Shown: positions 1 through 8,568, counted from the stretch's first letter. The stretch is DNA of 62,352 nucleotides from Lachnospiraceae bacterium (GCA_017614155.1 JAGACK010000043.1:1-62352), one strand, 5' to 3'. Made by a program: numbers and translations. The notes: generated by a model not told the origin, from the letters alone.

Positions 1-428
1 AGTGCCATCACCATCATCATCACGATGACGATGATGACGACGATCATGATCATGAACATCATCACGATCACGACCACGAACATCATCATGACCACGATCA
101 TGAGGATCATGATCACGAGCATCACCACCATCATCATGATGCCGATGAAGTGTTCCAGAGCTGGGGTGTTGAAACACCGCTGAAATATGGAAAAGCAGGG
201 CTTGAGAAGATATTGAAGGAACTTGCAGATGAGAACGCTCTGAAGTATGGCATAGTCCTTCGCGCAAAGGGGATCGTGCCTGCAGATGACGGCAGCACAT
301 GGTATGAATTTGACCTGACTCCAGGAGAGTATGAGATCAGGGAGGGGTCTGCCGATTATACGGGAAGGCTCTGTGTGATCGGATCGGGACTTAACGAGCA
401 TAATATCAGCGGTTTGTTTGGAGTGTAA
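1..428 (+). CDS. CobW/P47K-family GTPase, C-terminal part (5' end outside window)
   Basis: The reading frame is open from base 3 and runs into the window, so the start is missing. Bases 3-143 encode an almost pure His/Asp/Glu tract with over 25 histidines. About 95 residues of the CobW C-terminal domain follow. CobW/COG0523 proteins are G3E GTPases that insert or traffic metals, mostly Zn2+, Co2+ or Ni2+, and a His-rich linker just before the C-terminal domain is typical of them. The first in-frame start-like codon inside the window is a GTG at 150, but the His-rich tract continues in frame upstream, so 150 is not the start. Only 3 bases separate the stop from the next gene, another CobW-like protein, which suggests a metal-homeostasis operon. 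The family call is firm; the metal is not known. Confidence 0.88.
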   Translation, partial: CHHHHHHDDDDDDDHDHEHHHDHDHEHHHDHDHEDHDHEHHHHHHDADEVFQSWGVETPLKYGKAGLEKILKELADENALKYGIVLRAKGIVPADDGSTWYEFDLTPGEYEIREGSADYTGRLCVIGSGLNEHNISGLFGV

Positions 429-431
429 GAT

Positions 432-1385
432 ATGCTGAAAAAAAGGAAAGAGATACCCGTATATCTTTTTACCGGATTTCTGGAAAGCGGGAAGACAAGT
501 TTCATAAAGGAGACCTTAAAGGATAACCAGTTTAAGGATGGTCTCAATACGGTCTATATCATCTGCGAAGAAGGGGAGGTCGAGCTTTCTGAAGCAGAGA
601 TAAAGGAGAACCGGTTTTTATTAAGAACTATCGAAGAAGAAGGGCAGGTCACTCCCGGGGAATTCATAAAGATTGATCAGGAGCTGAAACCGGACAGGGT
701 ACTCATCGAATATAACGGGACATGGGATGTCGACAGGGTGATCGAGGCGCTGCCGGAGCACTGGCTTATGGCAGAGGGAATCGCAACCGTTGATGCCTCT
801 ACCTACACGGATTATCTGAACAACATGAAGCAGATGATGACGAGGCAGTTCAAGTATGCGGATCTGGTCCTCTTTAACAGATGCAGGGATGATGATGATC
901 TTCCGGTATTCAAAAGGACGGTGAAGGCAATAAACAGGCCTGCGCAGGTCATCTTTGAGATGCCGGACGGCACGATAAATGCAAACGTAAAGGAAAAGCT
1001 CCCCTATGATCTGTCAGCATCTTCCATTGAGGTGGCGGATGATGATTTCGGGATATGGTATCTTGATGCATTTGAGAATCTGGACAGCTATGTGGGAAAG
1101 ACGGTCACCTTCAAAGGTCAGGTCCTGCACCCCAAAAAGGCGGATGCGGGGGTCTTTGTTCCGGGGAGGCTGTGCATGACATGCTGCGCAGCCGATATTC
1201 AGTTTGTGGGATTTCCCTGCAAATGGGAAGACGCAAAGAGCCTGAAGGAGAAAAGCTTTGTGACCGTGACGGCGACGATCAAAAGTCAGTTTGCAGCTGA
1301 ACTTGGGCAGAACGCACCGGTCCTTATCGCAAAGAGTGTTGAAGCGGCGCAGGCGCCTGCCGATGAGGTTGTTTATTTTCAGTGA
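432..1385 (+). CDS. CobW-like GTPase fused to a YcgQ/DUF1980-like C-terminal domain
   Basis: A 317-residue protein. The N-terminal half is a G3E GTPase domain with the P-loop GFLESGKTS at about residues 15-23 and a CEEGEVEL segment matching the family's switch region. The GCxCC metal-binding motif of typical CobW proteins is not visible. From about residue 205 the sequence changes to an OB-fold-like domain (VGKTVTFKGQVL, then GRLCMTCCAADIQFVGFPC). This resembles the C-terminal domain of YcgQ/TIGR03943 proteins, which pair with the YcgR permease and carry a conserved CC(S/A)AD motif. The fusion suggests a switch coupling GTP hydrolysis to metal binding by the Cys cluster. It lies 3 bases after the upstream CobW gene. 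GTPase call firm; C-terminal assignment by motif only. Confidence 0.8.
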   Translation: MLKKRKEIPVYLFTGFLESGKTSFIKETLKDNQFKDGLNTVYIICEEGEVELSEAEIKENRFLLRTIEEEGQVTPGEFIKIDQELKPDRVLIEYNGTWDVDRVIEALPEHWLMAEGIATVDASTYTDYLNNMKQMMTRQFKYADLVLFNRCRDDDDLPVFKRTVKAINRPAQVIFEMPDGTINANVKEKLPYDLSASSIEVADDDFGIWYLDAFENLDSYVGKTVTFKGQVLHPKKADAGVFVPGRLCMTCCAADIQFVGFPCKWEDAKSLKEKSFVTVTATIKSQFAAELGQNAPVLIAKSVEAAQAPADEVVYFQ

Positions 1386-1402
1386 TATAGGAGGGCTATG
1401 GT

Positions 1403-2161
1403 ATGAGTGCATCTTCAAAACAGATCATTGTTGCAATGTTTGACAAGTCCAAGTTTGCCACGGATATCGTGGGATCAGGCCTGGCGCCTGTGTACTGTGC
1501 TCCTGACCAGACATCCATATACGGGGTGAAGGACAAGTCGGATAATATCCTGCTGTACCTTTGTGATGAGACGGAGGAGGATGTAAAGAAGCTTTCCAAG
1601 TATCTGACGATCCTCTGCATAGATGAAGAAAAGAACCTCTTTATATACGGAAAGAAGAATCTGGTGGATATAGTAAAGAGCACGGTACCATCACTCTTTG
1701 TGATCTCGACCAGATATCTTTTCACAGAAAGCTTCGGCAAGGTGATAGAAGATCTGCAGGACTTCATAAAGAAAGAAGAAAAGAGGAAAAAACCCGCTAT
1801 CCTTTTCGTCGATACGGATGATGAATACATAAAAAAGATCAAGCCTCATCTGACCAGGAATTTTGATGTTTTTTCCTATATTTCAAGCAACGGCTATGAC
1901 ATTTCATCAAAGGTCAGGTTCTGCGATGTGGTCGTGCTTTCGACTTCGCTGGTGCTGCCGGTGGTTGCTTTCACGACGCTTTTTGTATCGCTTCTGAAAA
2001 AGAGGGCGAAGGATCCGAAATTTACCATGTATTTCATGGCTTCAAACAAGGATGAGCAGAGCGTGATGAATATCCTGGAGCAGAGTAAATTCATAGCCAT
2101 CTCAAAGGACAGGGATGTGGCAAAGACAGCGGAGTTTCTTATCAAGAGGGCCGGAAAATGA
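1403..2161 (+). CDS. Unknown protein with a degenerate receiver-like C-terminal domain
   Basis: A 252-residue soluble protein with a good ribosome binding site (GGAGGG at about 1390). I do not recognise the N-terminal 125 residues. Residues ~128-250 begin AILFVDTDDEYIKKI and follow the alternating pattern of a response-regulator receiver. At the place of the phospho-acceptor the sequence reads VVVLSTSLVLP, so the aspartate is absent and phosphorylation is unlikely. The stop overlaps the next start by 4 bases (ATGA), so it is translationally coupled to the GH32-like gene and probably shares a transcript with the CobW genes. Function unknown; a pseudo-receiver used for protein binding is one possibility. 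Confidence 0.6.
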   Translation: MSASSKQIIVAMFDKSKFATDIVGSGLAPVYCAPDQTSIYGVKDKSDNILLYLCDETEEDVKKLSKYLTILCIDEEKNLFIYGKKNLVDIVKSTVPSLFVISTRYLFTESFGKVIEDLQDFIKKEEKRKKPAILFVDTDDEYIKKIKPHLTRNFDVFSYISSNGYDISSKVRFCDVVVLSTSLVLPVVAFTTLFVSLLKKRAKDPKFTMYFMASNKDEQSVMNILEQSKFIAISKDRDVAKTAEFLIKRAGK

Positions 2162-3516
2162 CCAGGGTACTGACCTTACGATCCAGGTTTCTGGGTATCC
2201 CGGTCTGGAATATCCGGGATGAGGAAAATGAGAACAGGGAAAGGCTTTCAATATTAAAGGATGGCAAGACCATCTATGAGTTTCTTCTTCCCATCTCAAA
2301 GGACAGCATGGCCGTAACCCGGGAGCCGGATTTCTATGATTATCTGCAGATCATCGGAATGACGAGAAACCTTTTCTATCCGGATTATATGACGAAGGCG
2401 GATGACAACCTGAAGTCCGGGGATGAGATCATGATAACAGGAGATCTTCCGGACCGTTTTTTCGAGCTTGTGACCGAGGTGGATATACTCCCTTATTATG
2501 AGGAATGCCTTCTTCACTATCATGCTCCGTACGGCTTTGCTTCCGATCCCAACGGACTCATATATGATAATGGTGTCTGGCATGTATATCATCAGCACAA
2601 TCCCCTCGGCTGCGGCTGGGCAAATATGAGCTGGGGACATGCGGTCACAAAGGATTTCATACATTACAGCTTTGAAGGAGATGTGCTGTTTCCCGATGAG
2701 CTTGGCGTCATGTATTCGGGCTCGGCGATCAAAAATGACAAAGGATTCTTCGGACTGGCCCGTGACGCGATCCTGTATTTTTATACCTGCGCGGGAAATG
2801 CGCCTTACAAGGGAAAGAAGGAACCGCCGTTCAATTACAGGAGAGGGAAGAGCGTGCAGAGGATGGCCTATTCCCTTGACGGAGGAAAGACGCTTCTCAA
2901 GTATCCGGGCTTTGAGCTTGATCTGAAAGGGAGTGAGAACAGGGATCCGAAGGTCTTCTTTTTCAGGGAGAACGGCGTCTTCATCATGATCGTGTATCTG
3001 GAAAAGAATTCTTTTGCGATACTCAGATCGGAAAACCTGCGTGACTGGGAGAAAACGCAGGAGCTGGATCTGGTGCCCATGTGGGAGTGCCCGGATCTGG
3101 TTGAGATCTCTGACACAAGCGGCAACAGGAGATGGGCCCTGCTTTCTGCGGACGGTTATTATTATATGGGAAAGTTTGACGGGTTTAAGTTCCGTTTTGA
3201 GGGCGTCATGAGAGGACTGTATGATGACAGGACTCCCTATGCCGGTCAGACTTTTTCAAATGTGAAGGGCAGGACTGTTGCGATGTCATGGCTGCGGGTG
3301 CCGAATTCGGGTGAAAGATTTACGGGTTATCTTTCCCTTCCCAGGGAGCTTTCGCTTGACAGGGATGAGAACGGATATTATATACGGCAGTCGTTTGCGC
3401 GTGAGCTTGATAATTTCATCGAAGAGGATGATGACGGATGGCAGGTCATCCGCGACATCAATATAACCGAACGGATCGATCCCACAGGGAAGAGACTATC
3501 GGTGACTGTAAAATGA
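2158..3516 (+). CDS. Glycoside hydrolase family 32-like protein (fructan/sucrose-type beta-fructosidase fold)
   Basis: A 452-residue protein with the three GH32 signatures in order: the nucleophile block FASDPNGL (about residue 127), the RDPK block and the acid/base block ECPDLVE. The substrate tryptophan and glutamine region (YHQHNPLGCGW) is also present. The five-bladed propeller fills about residues 115-420. The C-terminal beta-sandwich of most invertases and levanases is missing, and an unrecognised ~110-residue module sits at the N-terminus instead. No signal peptide is visible, so it is probably cytoplasmic and would act on short fructosides if active. The start overlaps the upstream stop. 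A ROK kinase at 8908 could use the fructose released. Family call firm, substrate uncertain. Confidence 0.86.
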   Translation: MTRVLTLRSRFLGIPVWNIRDEENENRERLSILKDGKTIYEFLLPISKDSMAVTREPDFYDYLQIIGMTRNLFYPDYMTKADDNLKSGDEIMITGDLPDRFFELVTEVDILPYYEECLLHYHAPYGFASDPNGLIYDNGVWHVYHQHNPLGCGWANMSWGHAVTKDFIHYSFEGDVLFPDELGVMYSGSAIKNDKGFFGLARDAILYFYTCAGNAPYKGKKEPPFNYRRGKSVQRMAYSLDGGKTLLKYPGFELDLKGSENRDPKVFFFRENGVFIMIVYLEKNSFAILRSENLRDWEKTQELDLVPMWECPDLVEISDTSGNRRWALLSADGYYYMGKFDGFKFRFEGVMRGLYDDRTPYAGQTFSNVKGRTVAMSWLRVPNSGERFTGYLSLPRELSLDRDENGYYIRQSFARELDNFIEEDDDGWQVIRDINITERIDPTGKRLSVTVK

Positions 3517-3549
3517 GTCAGGGGACGGATCCCGACTCACGATTTAGTA

Positions 3550-3745
3550 CATAAAGACCGTGAGATATGTTTCCTAAGCAACCCGTTTAGGACTGACCAG
3601 ACAAGATAAACGATTACGAAAACTTGGCCTGCAGGTCATAAGCATGTGCGAAATGCGAATGACTTGCAGGCCAAAGTTGCAGTTATCGGTTAGCTTGGCG
3701 TCGTGTCAGTCCCCCGGGTTGCGTGGAACATATCGAACAGTTTTT
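3550..3745. repeat. Large imperfect foldback (inverted repeat, ~90 bp arms)
   Basis: The sequence from about 3560 to 3645 is an imperfect reverse complement of 3653 to 3735. Matching blocks, outside to inside, are GATATGTTTCC with GGAACATATC, GCAACCCG with CGGGTTGC, GGACTGAC with GTCAGTCC, and GGCCTGCAGGTCAT with ATGACTTGCAGGCC, with a short loop around 3646-3652. No T-run follows, so it is not a simple terminator. It fills the gap between the GH32-like gene and the GntR promoter. It could be a decayed MITE or a structured RNA. Confidence 0.7.
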
Positions 3746-3746
3746 G

Positions 3747-3775
3747 TTGACATGGCAGGGGGTTTGTATTATATT
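3747..3775 (+). promoter_or_regulatory. Sigma-A-type promoter of the GntR-ABC operon
   Basis: TTGACA at 3747-3752 and TATATT at 3770-3775 are separated by exactly 17 bases. The palindromic operator starts immediately after the -10 box. Confidence 0.8.
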
Positions 3776-3802
3776 AAGTGTACTAATAGCATTAGTACAC
3801 TT
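3776..3802. promoter_or_regulatory. Perfect palindromic operator, probably bound by the adjacent GntR/YtrA regulator
   Basis: AAGTGTACTAAT and ATTAGTACACTT are exact reverse complements separated by AGC. The site begins at the base after the -10 hexamer and ends 22 bases before the GntR start, so occupation would block initiation. The position is classic for YtrA-type autorepression. Binding by this regulator is inferred. Confidence 0.82.
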
Positions 3803-3824
3803 GTAACATGTGGAGGAAATATGG

Positions 3825-4187
3825 ATGGTAGAGATTGATTTCAGAGAAAAACGGCCGTTATATGAACAGATTTCCTCAAAGATAGAGGAGCAGATCATCA
3901 GGGGATTTATCGAGCCCGATGAGGCGCTCCCTTCGGTGAGGAATCTGGCGGTCGAGCTTTCGATCAACCCGAACACCGTGCAGAAGGCCTATGCGGACCT
4001 CGAGCAGAAGGGCCTGACCTATTCGGTGTCCGGAAGGGGAAGCTTTGTATCAAATGTGGAAAGCCTGCTCCCGGTTAAAAAGGAGGAGGTCCTGACAGAG
4101 CTTGACAGCGTGGTGACAAGGGCTCTGACACTGGGGATCGAAGGAAAGGTGATAGTGGACAGGGTTCAAAGGAGGATAGATAAATGA
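3825..4187 (+). CDS. GntR-family transcriptional regulator, YtrA subfamily
   Basis: A 120-residue protein consisting of a winged helix-turn-helix and a short tail. The HTH core LPSVRNLAVELSINPNTVQKAY is followed by the wing SVSGRGSFV. This is the short YtrA type, which lacks a large effector domain and controls a downstream ABC transporter. I chose ATG 3825 because GGAGG (3812-3816) sits 8 bases upstream; the GTG at 3810 lies before that site. The stop overlaps the ABC gene start by 4 bases. It probably represses its own operon through the palindrome at 3776-3802. The inducing signal cannot be read from the sequence; in relatives it is often a cell-wall-active peptide. Confidence 0.9.
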   Translation: MVEIDFREKRPLYEQISSKIEEQIIRGFIEPDEALPSVRNLAVELSINPNTVQKAYADLEQKGLTYSVSGRGSFVSNVESLLPVKKEEVLTELDSVVTRALTLGIEGKVIVDRVQRRIDK

Positions 4188-5086
4188 TAGAGGCAAAGAA
4201 TCTTTGCAAATCCTTCGGAAAGATAAAGGCGGTGGATAATGTATCGCTTTCCATCGAGGACGGAAGGGTTTTTGGCCTGATAGGGACCAACGGCGCGGGG
4301 AAGAGCACATTCCTGCGCATGGCAGCGGGTGTATTAAAGCCCGACAAAGGAAGCATAGAGATAAACGGAAGGGCGGTTTTTGAGGAGCCTGAGGTGAAGG
4401 AGGATTTCTTCTATATCAGCGATGAGATGTATTTTTTCCCGAACTCCACCCCGGATGCCATGTCTGCATTTTTTGAAAAGATGTATCCGAAATATGACAG
4501 GGCACGCTACAAAAAGCTCATGGATGACTTTTCGCTTTCAGGAAGGAGAAAGATCAACACCTTTTCAAAGGGAATGAAAAAGCAGCTTTCGATCATCCTC
4601 GGGCTTTCGGCCATGACGAAATATATGTACTGCGACGAGACCTTTGACGGACTCGATCCGGTCATGAGGCAGGGAGTAAAGAGCCTTTTCGCATCCGATA
4701 TGTCAGACAGGGGCTTCACGCCGGTGATCGCATCCCATAACTTAAGAGAGCTTGAGGACATATGTGACACGGTAGGACTGCTTCACCAGGGCGGCATCCT
4801 GCTTTCGGAAGATCTTGACGAGGTCAAGGCGGATATCCACAAGCTGCACTGCGTGCTGCCGAAGGAAACGGATATGGATGCGCTGAAAAAAGAGCTGAAC
4901 ATACTTGTCGAGGAAAGGAAGGGGTCGCTGTGCACATTTACGATCCGCGGAAGCGAAGATGAAATAATGAAGACCATCCAGAATTATGAGCCGCTCTTTG
5001 CGGAGATGCTGCCGCTTTCTCTGGAAGAGATATTTATTAGTGAAACGGGGGTTACGGGATATGACATCAAAAAATTCATTTCATGA
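4184..5086 (+). CDS. ABC transporter ATP-binding protein (YtrB-like)
   Basis: A 300-residue ATPase subunit. Walker A is GTNGAGKST, the signature is FSKGMKKQ (an LSGGQ variant common in this subfamily) and Walker B with D-loop is MYCDETFDGLDP. The H-loop histidine is in IASHNLREL. A ~90-residue C-terminal extension follows the ATPase core. It starts at the stop of the GntR gene (ATGA overlap), and its last 26 bases overlap the permease gene, so the three genes are translationally coupled. Family members export peptides or protect against cell-wall antibiotics; the substrate here is unknown. Confidence 0.9.
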   Translation: MIEAKNLCKSFGKIKAVDNVSLSIEDGRVFGLIGTNGAGKSTFLRMAAGVLKPDKGSIEINGRAVFEEPEVKEDFFYISDEMYFFPNSTPDAMSAFFEKMYPKYDRARYKKLMDDFSLSGRRKINTFSKGMKKQLSIILGLSAMTKYMYCDETFDGLDPVMRQGVKSLFASDMSDRGFTPVIASHNLRELEDICDTVGLLHQGGILLSEDLDEVKADIHKLHCVLPKETDMDALKKELNILVEERKGSLCTFTIRGSEDEIMKTIQNYEPLFAEMLPLSLEEIFISETGVTGYDIKKFIS

Positions 5087-7205
5087 CATTCTGAAAGAGG
5101 ACAGAAAGAGACGGCTCTGGAGCCTCGCTCTTTCGATCATAGCAAATTTCTTTGCACTGCCGGTTTTTGCGGCTCTGTGCATAAGCATCTATGACCAGAG
5201 GATGATAGAGGAACTCACGAACATCGCGGATGCGAGGGAAGCATTCCTTTATACGGTCACGGGTGGCGGAAATATCCCGGTGCTTCTTGTTGCCGGCGCG
5301 CTTGCGCTCATAAACGGGCTGAACGGCATGGTTTATCTTCACAGCCGTGAGAAGACGGATCTTTACTACGGACTGCCGGTGAAGAGGGGCGTGATCTTCA
5401 ACGCGGCATATCTGAACGGGATACTCAGCTTTGCGATACCCTATGTGATAATGATGGCTGTCGCTGCAGTATTCGGATATGCGAGGAGCTACTTCCTGCT
5501 TCCGTCGATACCTGTCATGCTCTTCGGTATGCTCTATGTGCTGGTCATGTATATCGCGATGTATACGCTGGTCGTGTTTGCGGCGGTGATATGCGGCAAC
5601 ACGGTGGTATCGATCTTCATGTCGGCGCTGATCATGTTCTACCTGCCGCTCTGGTATCTGGCGACGACCGGATACAGCATGACCTTCTTTACGAATTATT
5701 ATAATAAGGACAACGGATTCTGGAGATTCCTTTCGCCGGCTATGGCTTATATATGGTTCTGCATGGAGAAGATGAGCAATCATATGGTGGCGCCGAACAA
5801 AAACTTCGTTCCGATGGCTGTGTCTGCGATGGTGGTAATGGCTGTATCTGCTGTGATCGTATACCTGCTGTCATTCCTGCTTATCAGGAAAAGGCCGGCT
5901 GAAGCAGCGACAAAGGCCATAGCTTTCAGGTGGATGAAGCCTGTCATCAAGATCCTGCTTATGATAATAGGAACAATGCTGTTTGCTCTTATTATGGCTC
6001 AGGTATCCTCCGGGAAAAGGTTCGGATGGATCATCTTTGGATATGTTGCCGGCATCGTACTGATACAGGCGGTCTGCGAGATAGTTTTTGAATTTGATTT
6101 CAAGGCGTGCGTAAAGCATCCGGTAAGCTTTATCATAGGAGCTGCATTAACGGCAGGGGTCATGTCGGTCTTCATGTTCGATCTGTGCGGATATGACTCG
6201 TACATACCGGCTGAAAACGAGGTAAAAAGCGCGGCTGTCTGCTGCTACAATATTGATACGGGGGTAGAGTATATAGACAGGGATAGCGGTTATTATCTGT
6301 CAACCGATGATTACAGGCTGGAGAATATGTATCTGACGGACAATATCGGGGATGTGATCACTCTTGCACGGGATGGCGTTGAATTCTCGAAAAGAGTTCA
6401 TGGTGACCGGCTTGCCTATATCAACCGTGGAGGAAACGGTTCACCGGAGGCAGAAGAGTACGAGAACAAGATATACGCAAGCTTCGTCATTGCCTTCAGG
6501 CTGAAGAACGGATACACGGTCTACAGGAATTATTATATAGACCTGTCGCAGGACGAGCAGATGCAGGCTCTGGGAAAGATCATTGAGACAAAGGAATACA
6601 AAGAGGGAGTTTACGATGTGCTGAATATCGGGACAGAGGATATGACGCAGATGTTTATAACCTCGGGAATGGGTTACAGCGCACTGAAGCTGGATGAAGA
6701 AGAAAAGGAAAAATTCCTGGATTTTTACAGGATGGATCTGATGGATCAGGATTTTGATTCGATGAAGAATGAGATCCCCTGCTGCATGATCGTTGCCACA
6801 GACACAGAAAAAAGGCAGTGGATGTATGAGGGACATGAGTCGAAGTTTTATATCTGGCCGTCCTATAAAAGGTGCATGAAGCTGCTTGAAGAAAAGGATG
6901 CAAAGGTCGGAGTGGATACCTCGATGATCACGATGCTTTCGGTGAATAAATACACGGACGATGAATGGTTCGAGGCGGATTTTTCGGACCGTGACAGGAT
7001 AGATGAGCTCATGTCGATCTGTGTCCCGGACAGCTTTTATTATTTCGACAACGCCCTGCATGTCGGCAGGGATGAGGAGATCGTGGGACTGAATGTGAAT
7101 CTTTCCTGCGATGATAACGATATCGCTTCCTACATTGACACCTATGTATTTACGACTGACGACATCCCGGACTACGTGATGGCAAACATGAAGAAAATGC
7201 ACTAG
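5061..7205 (+). CDS. ABC transporter permease with large extracytoplasmic domain
   Basis: A 714-residue partner of the preceding ATPase. The N-terminal ~380 residues hold about eight to ten hydrophobic segments, for example LWSLALSIIANFFALPVFA and GMLYVLVMYIAMYTLVVF. The last, near VSFIIGAALTAGVMSVFMF, is followed by a hydrophilic region of ~330 residues predicted to face outside. I chose ATG 5061 (MTSKNSFHD); upstream in-frame starts would lie deep inside the ATPase gene. The large outer domain suggests ligand sensing or capture. The gene ends before a weak hairpin at 7233. Confidence 0.85.
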   Translation: MTSKNSFHDILKEDRKRRLWSLALSIIANFFALPVFAALCISIYDQRMIEELTNIADAREAFLYTVTGGGNIPVLLVAGALALINGLNGMVYLHSREKTDLYYGLPVKRGVIFNAAYLNGILSFAIPYVIMMAVAAVFGYARSYFLLPSIPVMLFGMLYVLVMYIAMYTLVVFAAVICGNTVVSIFMSALIMFYLPLWYLATTGYSMTFFTNYYNKDNGFWRFLSPAMAYIWFCMEKMSNHMVAPNKNFVPMAVSAMVVMAVSAVIVYLLSFLLIRKRPAEAATKAIAFRWMKPVIKILLMIIGTMLFALIMAQVSSGKRFGWIIFGYVAGIVLIQAVCEIVFEFDFKACVKHPVSFIIGAALTAGVMSVFMFDLCGYDSYIPAENEVKSAAVCCYNIDTGVEYIDRDSGYYLSTDDYRLENMYLTDNIGDVITLARDGVEFSKRVHGDRLAYINRGGNGSPEAEEYENKIYASFVIAFRLKNGYTVYRNYYIDLSQDEQMQALGKIIETKEYKEGVYDVLNIGTEDMTQMFITSGMGYSALKLDEEEKEKFLDFYRMDLMDQDFDSMKNEIPCCMIVATDTEKRQWMYEGHESKFYIWPSYKRCMKLLEEKDAKVGVDTSMITMLSVNKYTDDEWFEADFSDRDRIDELMSICVPDSFYYFDNALHVGRDEEIVGLNVNLSCDDNDIASYIDTYVFTTDDIPDYVMANMKKMH

Positions 7206-7232
7206 TCGGGGCCGGTCTGACCGGGGCAGGTG

Positions 7233-7271
7233 CATTACAATCCGGTACAGGCTGAATGCCGGATCGTAATG
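7233..7271 (+). terminator. Hairpin after the GntR-ABC operon
   Basis: CATTACAATCCGG (7233-7245) pairs with CCGGATCGTAATG (7259-7271) with one mismatch. Only a short TTT follows, so termination may be weak. Confidence 0.5.
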
Positions 7272-7307
7272 TTTGCATGAAGCCCGAAAGCGTAGTATGA
7301 TACGCTC

Positions 7308-8528
7308 ATGAAGACAGGGACTGCGTTAAAAATGATATTTGCCGGCACTGCGGTTTTGCTTTTATTATGCATATCCGCGGTGCCGGTGTGTGCTAAAGAG
7401 GGGTCAGAAAATTATCTTAGAAAGGACAAAGACGGTCATTTTCTTTTGTCATCGAGGAATGATTTTGAGGAATTCATCGGCGCCTGCAGGAGCGACGGTT
7501 CGCTTTCGGCAAGGCTTGAATGTGATATCGTCCTGAATGATGACGAGGCTTTTGACGGACAGCACAACCTGTCGACATTTGAATCTATATACGAGGGAGA
7601 ACTTGAGGACATGAAGGGCTTTTCGGGGGATTTTGACGGAAACGGCCATACCCTGACAGGCTATGTGTCAAACGAGAATCTCCCCGTCTTTTATATCATA
7701 GAAAAGGGCGGTTCGGTGCATGACCTGACGATCGCTTCTTCTGTTTTTTCGCCTACATATAATAAAAGAAAGGATGAAAAGTCCCAGTACGGCGCATCGA
7801 TAACCGAGGTGAATCACGGTACGATCAAAAATGTTACCGTGAAGGGATCGGTTGTCGGCAAGGGGCAGGCAGCGGGGATAGCCGGTGTCAATGAGACGAC
7901 GGGGCTGATCGAGGATACGGTCTTTTCGGGCAGGATCACAGGCGGCTACGGGCTGAACATAAAACCCGATCCCGGGATACAGTATGCGTTTGATCTGGTA
8001 GTGATCGATAACGGCCGGATAGTAAACAGCAGCGCAAAGGGCGCGATAAAGAGCGTGGGCGGAAAGTCCACGCCCTACAGGCTTTCAAAGAAGGATGCTG
8101 CTTCGTCGGGAAAGGCCGGGAGCGGAGATGATAGTGCTTTATCGGGAAAGGCCGGAAGCGGAAATGATAGTGCTTTATCAGGAAAGGCCGGAAGTGCGGA
8201 TGATACAGGAAAAACGGAGCAGGGTTCTTCTTCCGGAAAGGAAGGGACCGGCAGCGGTAAGGATGAAACGGTGTCAGGTGCGGATCCCGCTGAGGACAGG
8301 GATGATTTTACAGGACCTGAGAGGGATATCATAGTCAGGCTCGTAAAAGGAGATACTCTCTGGCATCTGTCGAGGGTTTATTACGGAAGAGGGATACTGT
8401 ACAAGAATATGAAGCTTCGTGACAGGAAAGGTGTTTTCGGGGACCTTGAGGGACATGTGCTCACGCGCCTTCCCATCGGGACAGAAGTGCTGATCCCGAG
8501 GCTTTCGAAGGACAAACTTGGGGAATGA
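7308..8528 (+). CDS. Secreted protein with GLUG-like repeats, Ser/Gly linker and C-terminal LysM-like domain
   Basis: A 406-residue protein. Residues 1-29 form a signal peptide with a probable cut after VCA. A ~230-residue region has short 'NNGxIxNxxxxG' type repeats (NHGTIKNVTVKGSV, NNGRIVNSSAKGAI), as in GLUG/beta-helix surface proteins. A low-complexity linker follows with three tandem SGKAGSG-type units (about 265-320). The last ~60 residues (VRLVKGDTLWHLSRVYYGRG ... VLIPRL) have the layout of a LysM peptidoglycan-binding domain. It is probably wall-attached. The linker repeats are also repeated at DNA level (8106-8200), a likely site of copy-number variation. Confidence 0.75.
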   Translation: MKTGTALKMIFAGTAVLLLLCISAVPVCAKEGSENYLRKDKDGHFLLSSRNDFEEFIGACRSDGSLSARLECDIVLNDDEAFDGQHNLSTFESIYEGELEDMKGFSGDFDGNGHTLTGYVSNENLPVFYIIEKGGSVHDLTIASSVFSPTYNKRKDEKSQYGASITEVNHGTIKNVTVKGSVVGKGQAAGIAGVNETTGLIEDTVFSGRITGGYGLNIKPDPGIQYAFDLVVIDNGRIVNSSAKGAIKSVGGKSTPYRLSKKDAASSGKAGSGDDSALSGKAGSGNDSALSGKAGSADDTGKTEQGSSSGKEGTGSGKDETVSGADPAEDRDDFTGPERDIIVRLVKGDTLWHLSRVYYGRGILYKNMKLRDRKGVFGDLEGHVLTRLPIGTEVLIPRLSKDKLGE

Positions 8529-8530
8529 GG

Positions 8531-8568
8531 GGAGACAGGGGAGACAGGGGGACGGTCCTATTGTCTCC
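8531..8568. repeat. REP-like palindromic repeat
   Basis: GGAGACAGGGGAGACAGGGG and GACGGTCC are followed by TATTGTCTCC. It forms a hairpin just after the preceding stop. It is the same family as the copies at 8797, 8844, 20103, 20952, 32565, 32635, 58611 and 58685. Confidence 0.85.

Noticed and set aside
14-140. Simple CAT/GAT microsatellite at the window's start
   Set aside because: It is in frame with the CobW C-terminal domain and encodes the expected His-rich metal-binding segment.
3644-3976. Two frames of 64 and 97 codons over the foldback and GntR promoter
   Set aside because: They lie on the inverted repeat and operator, and the GntR gene explains the region better.
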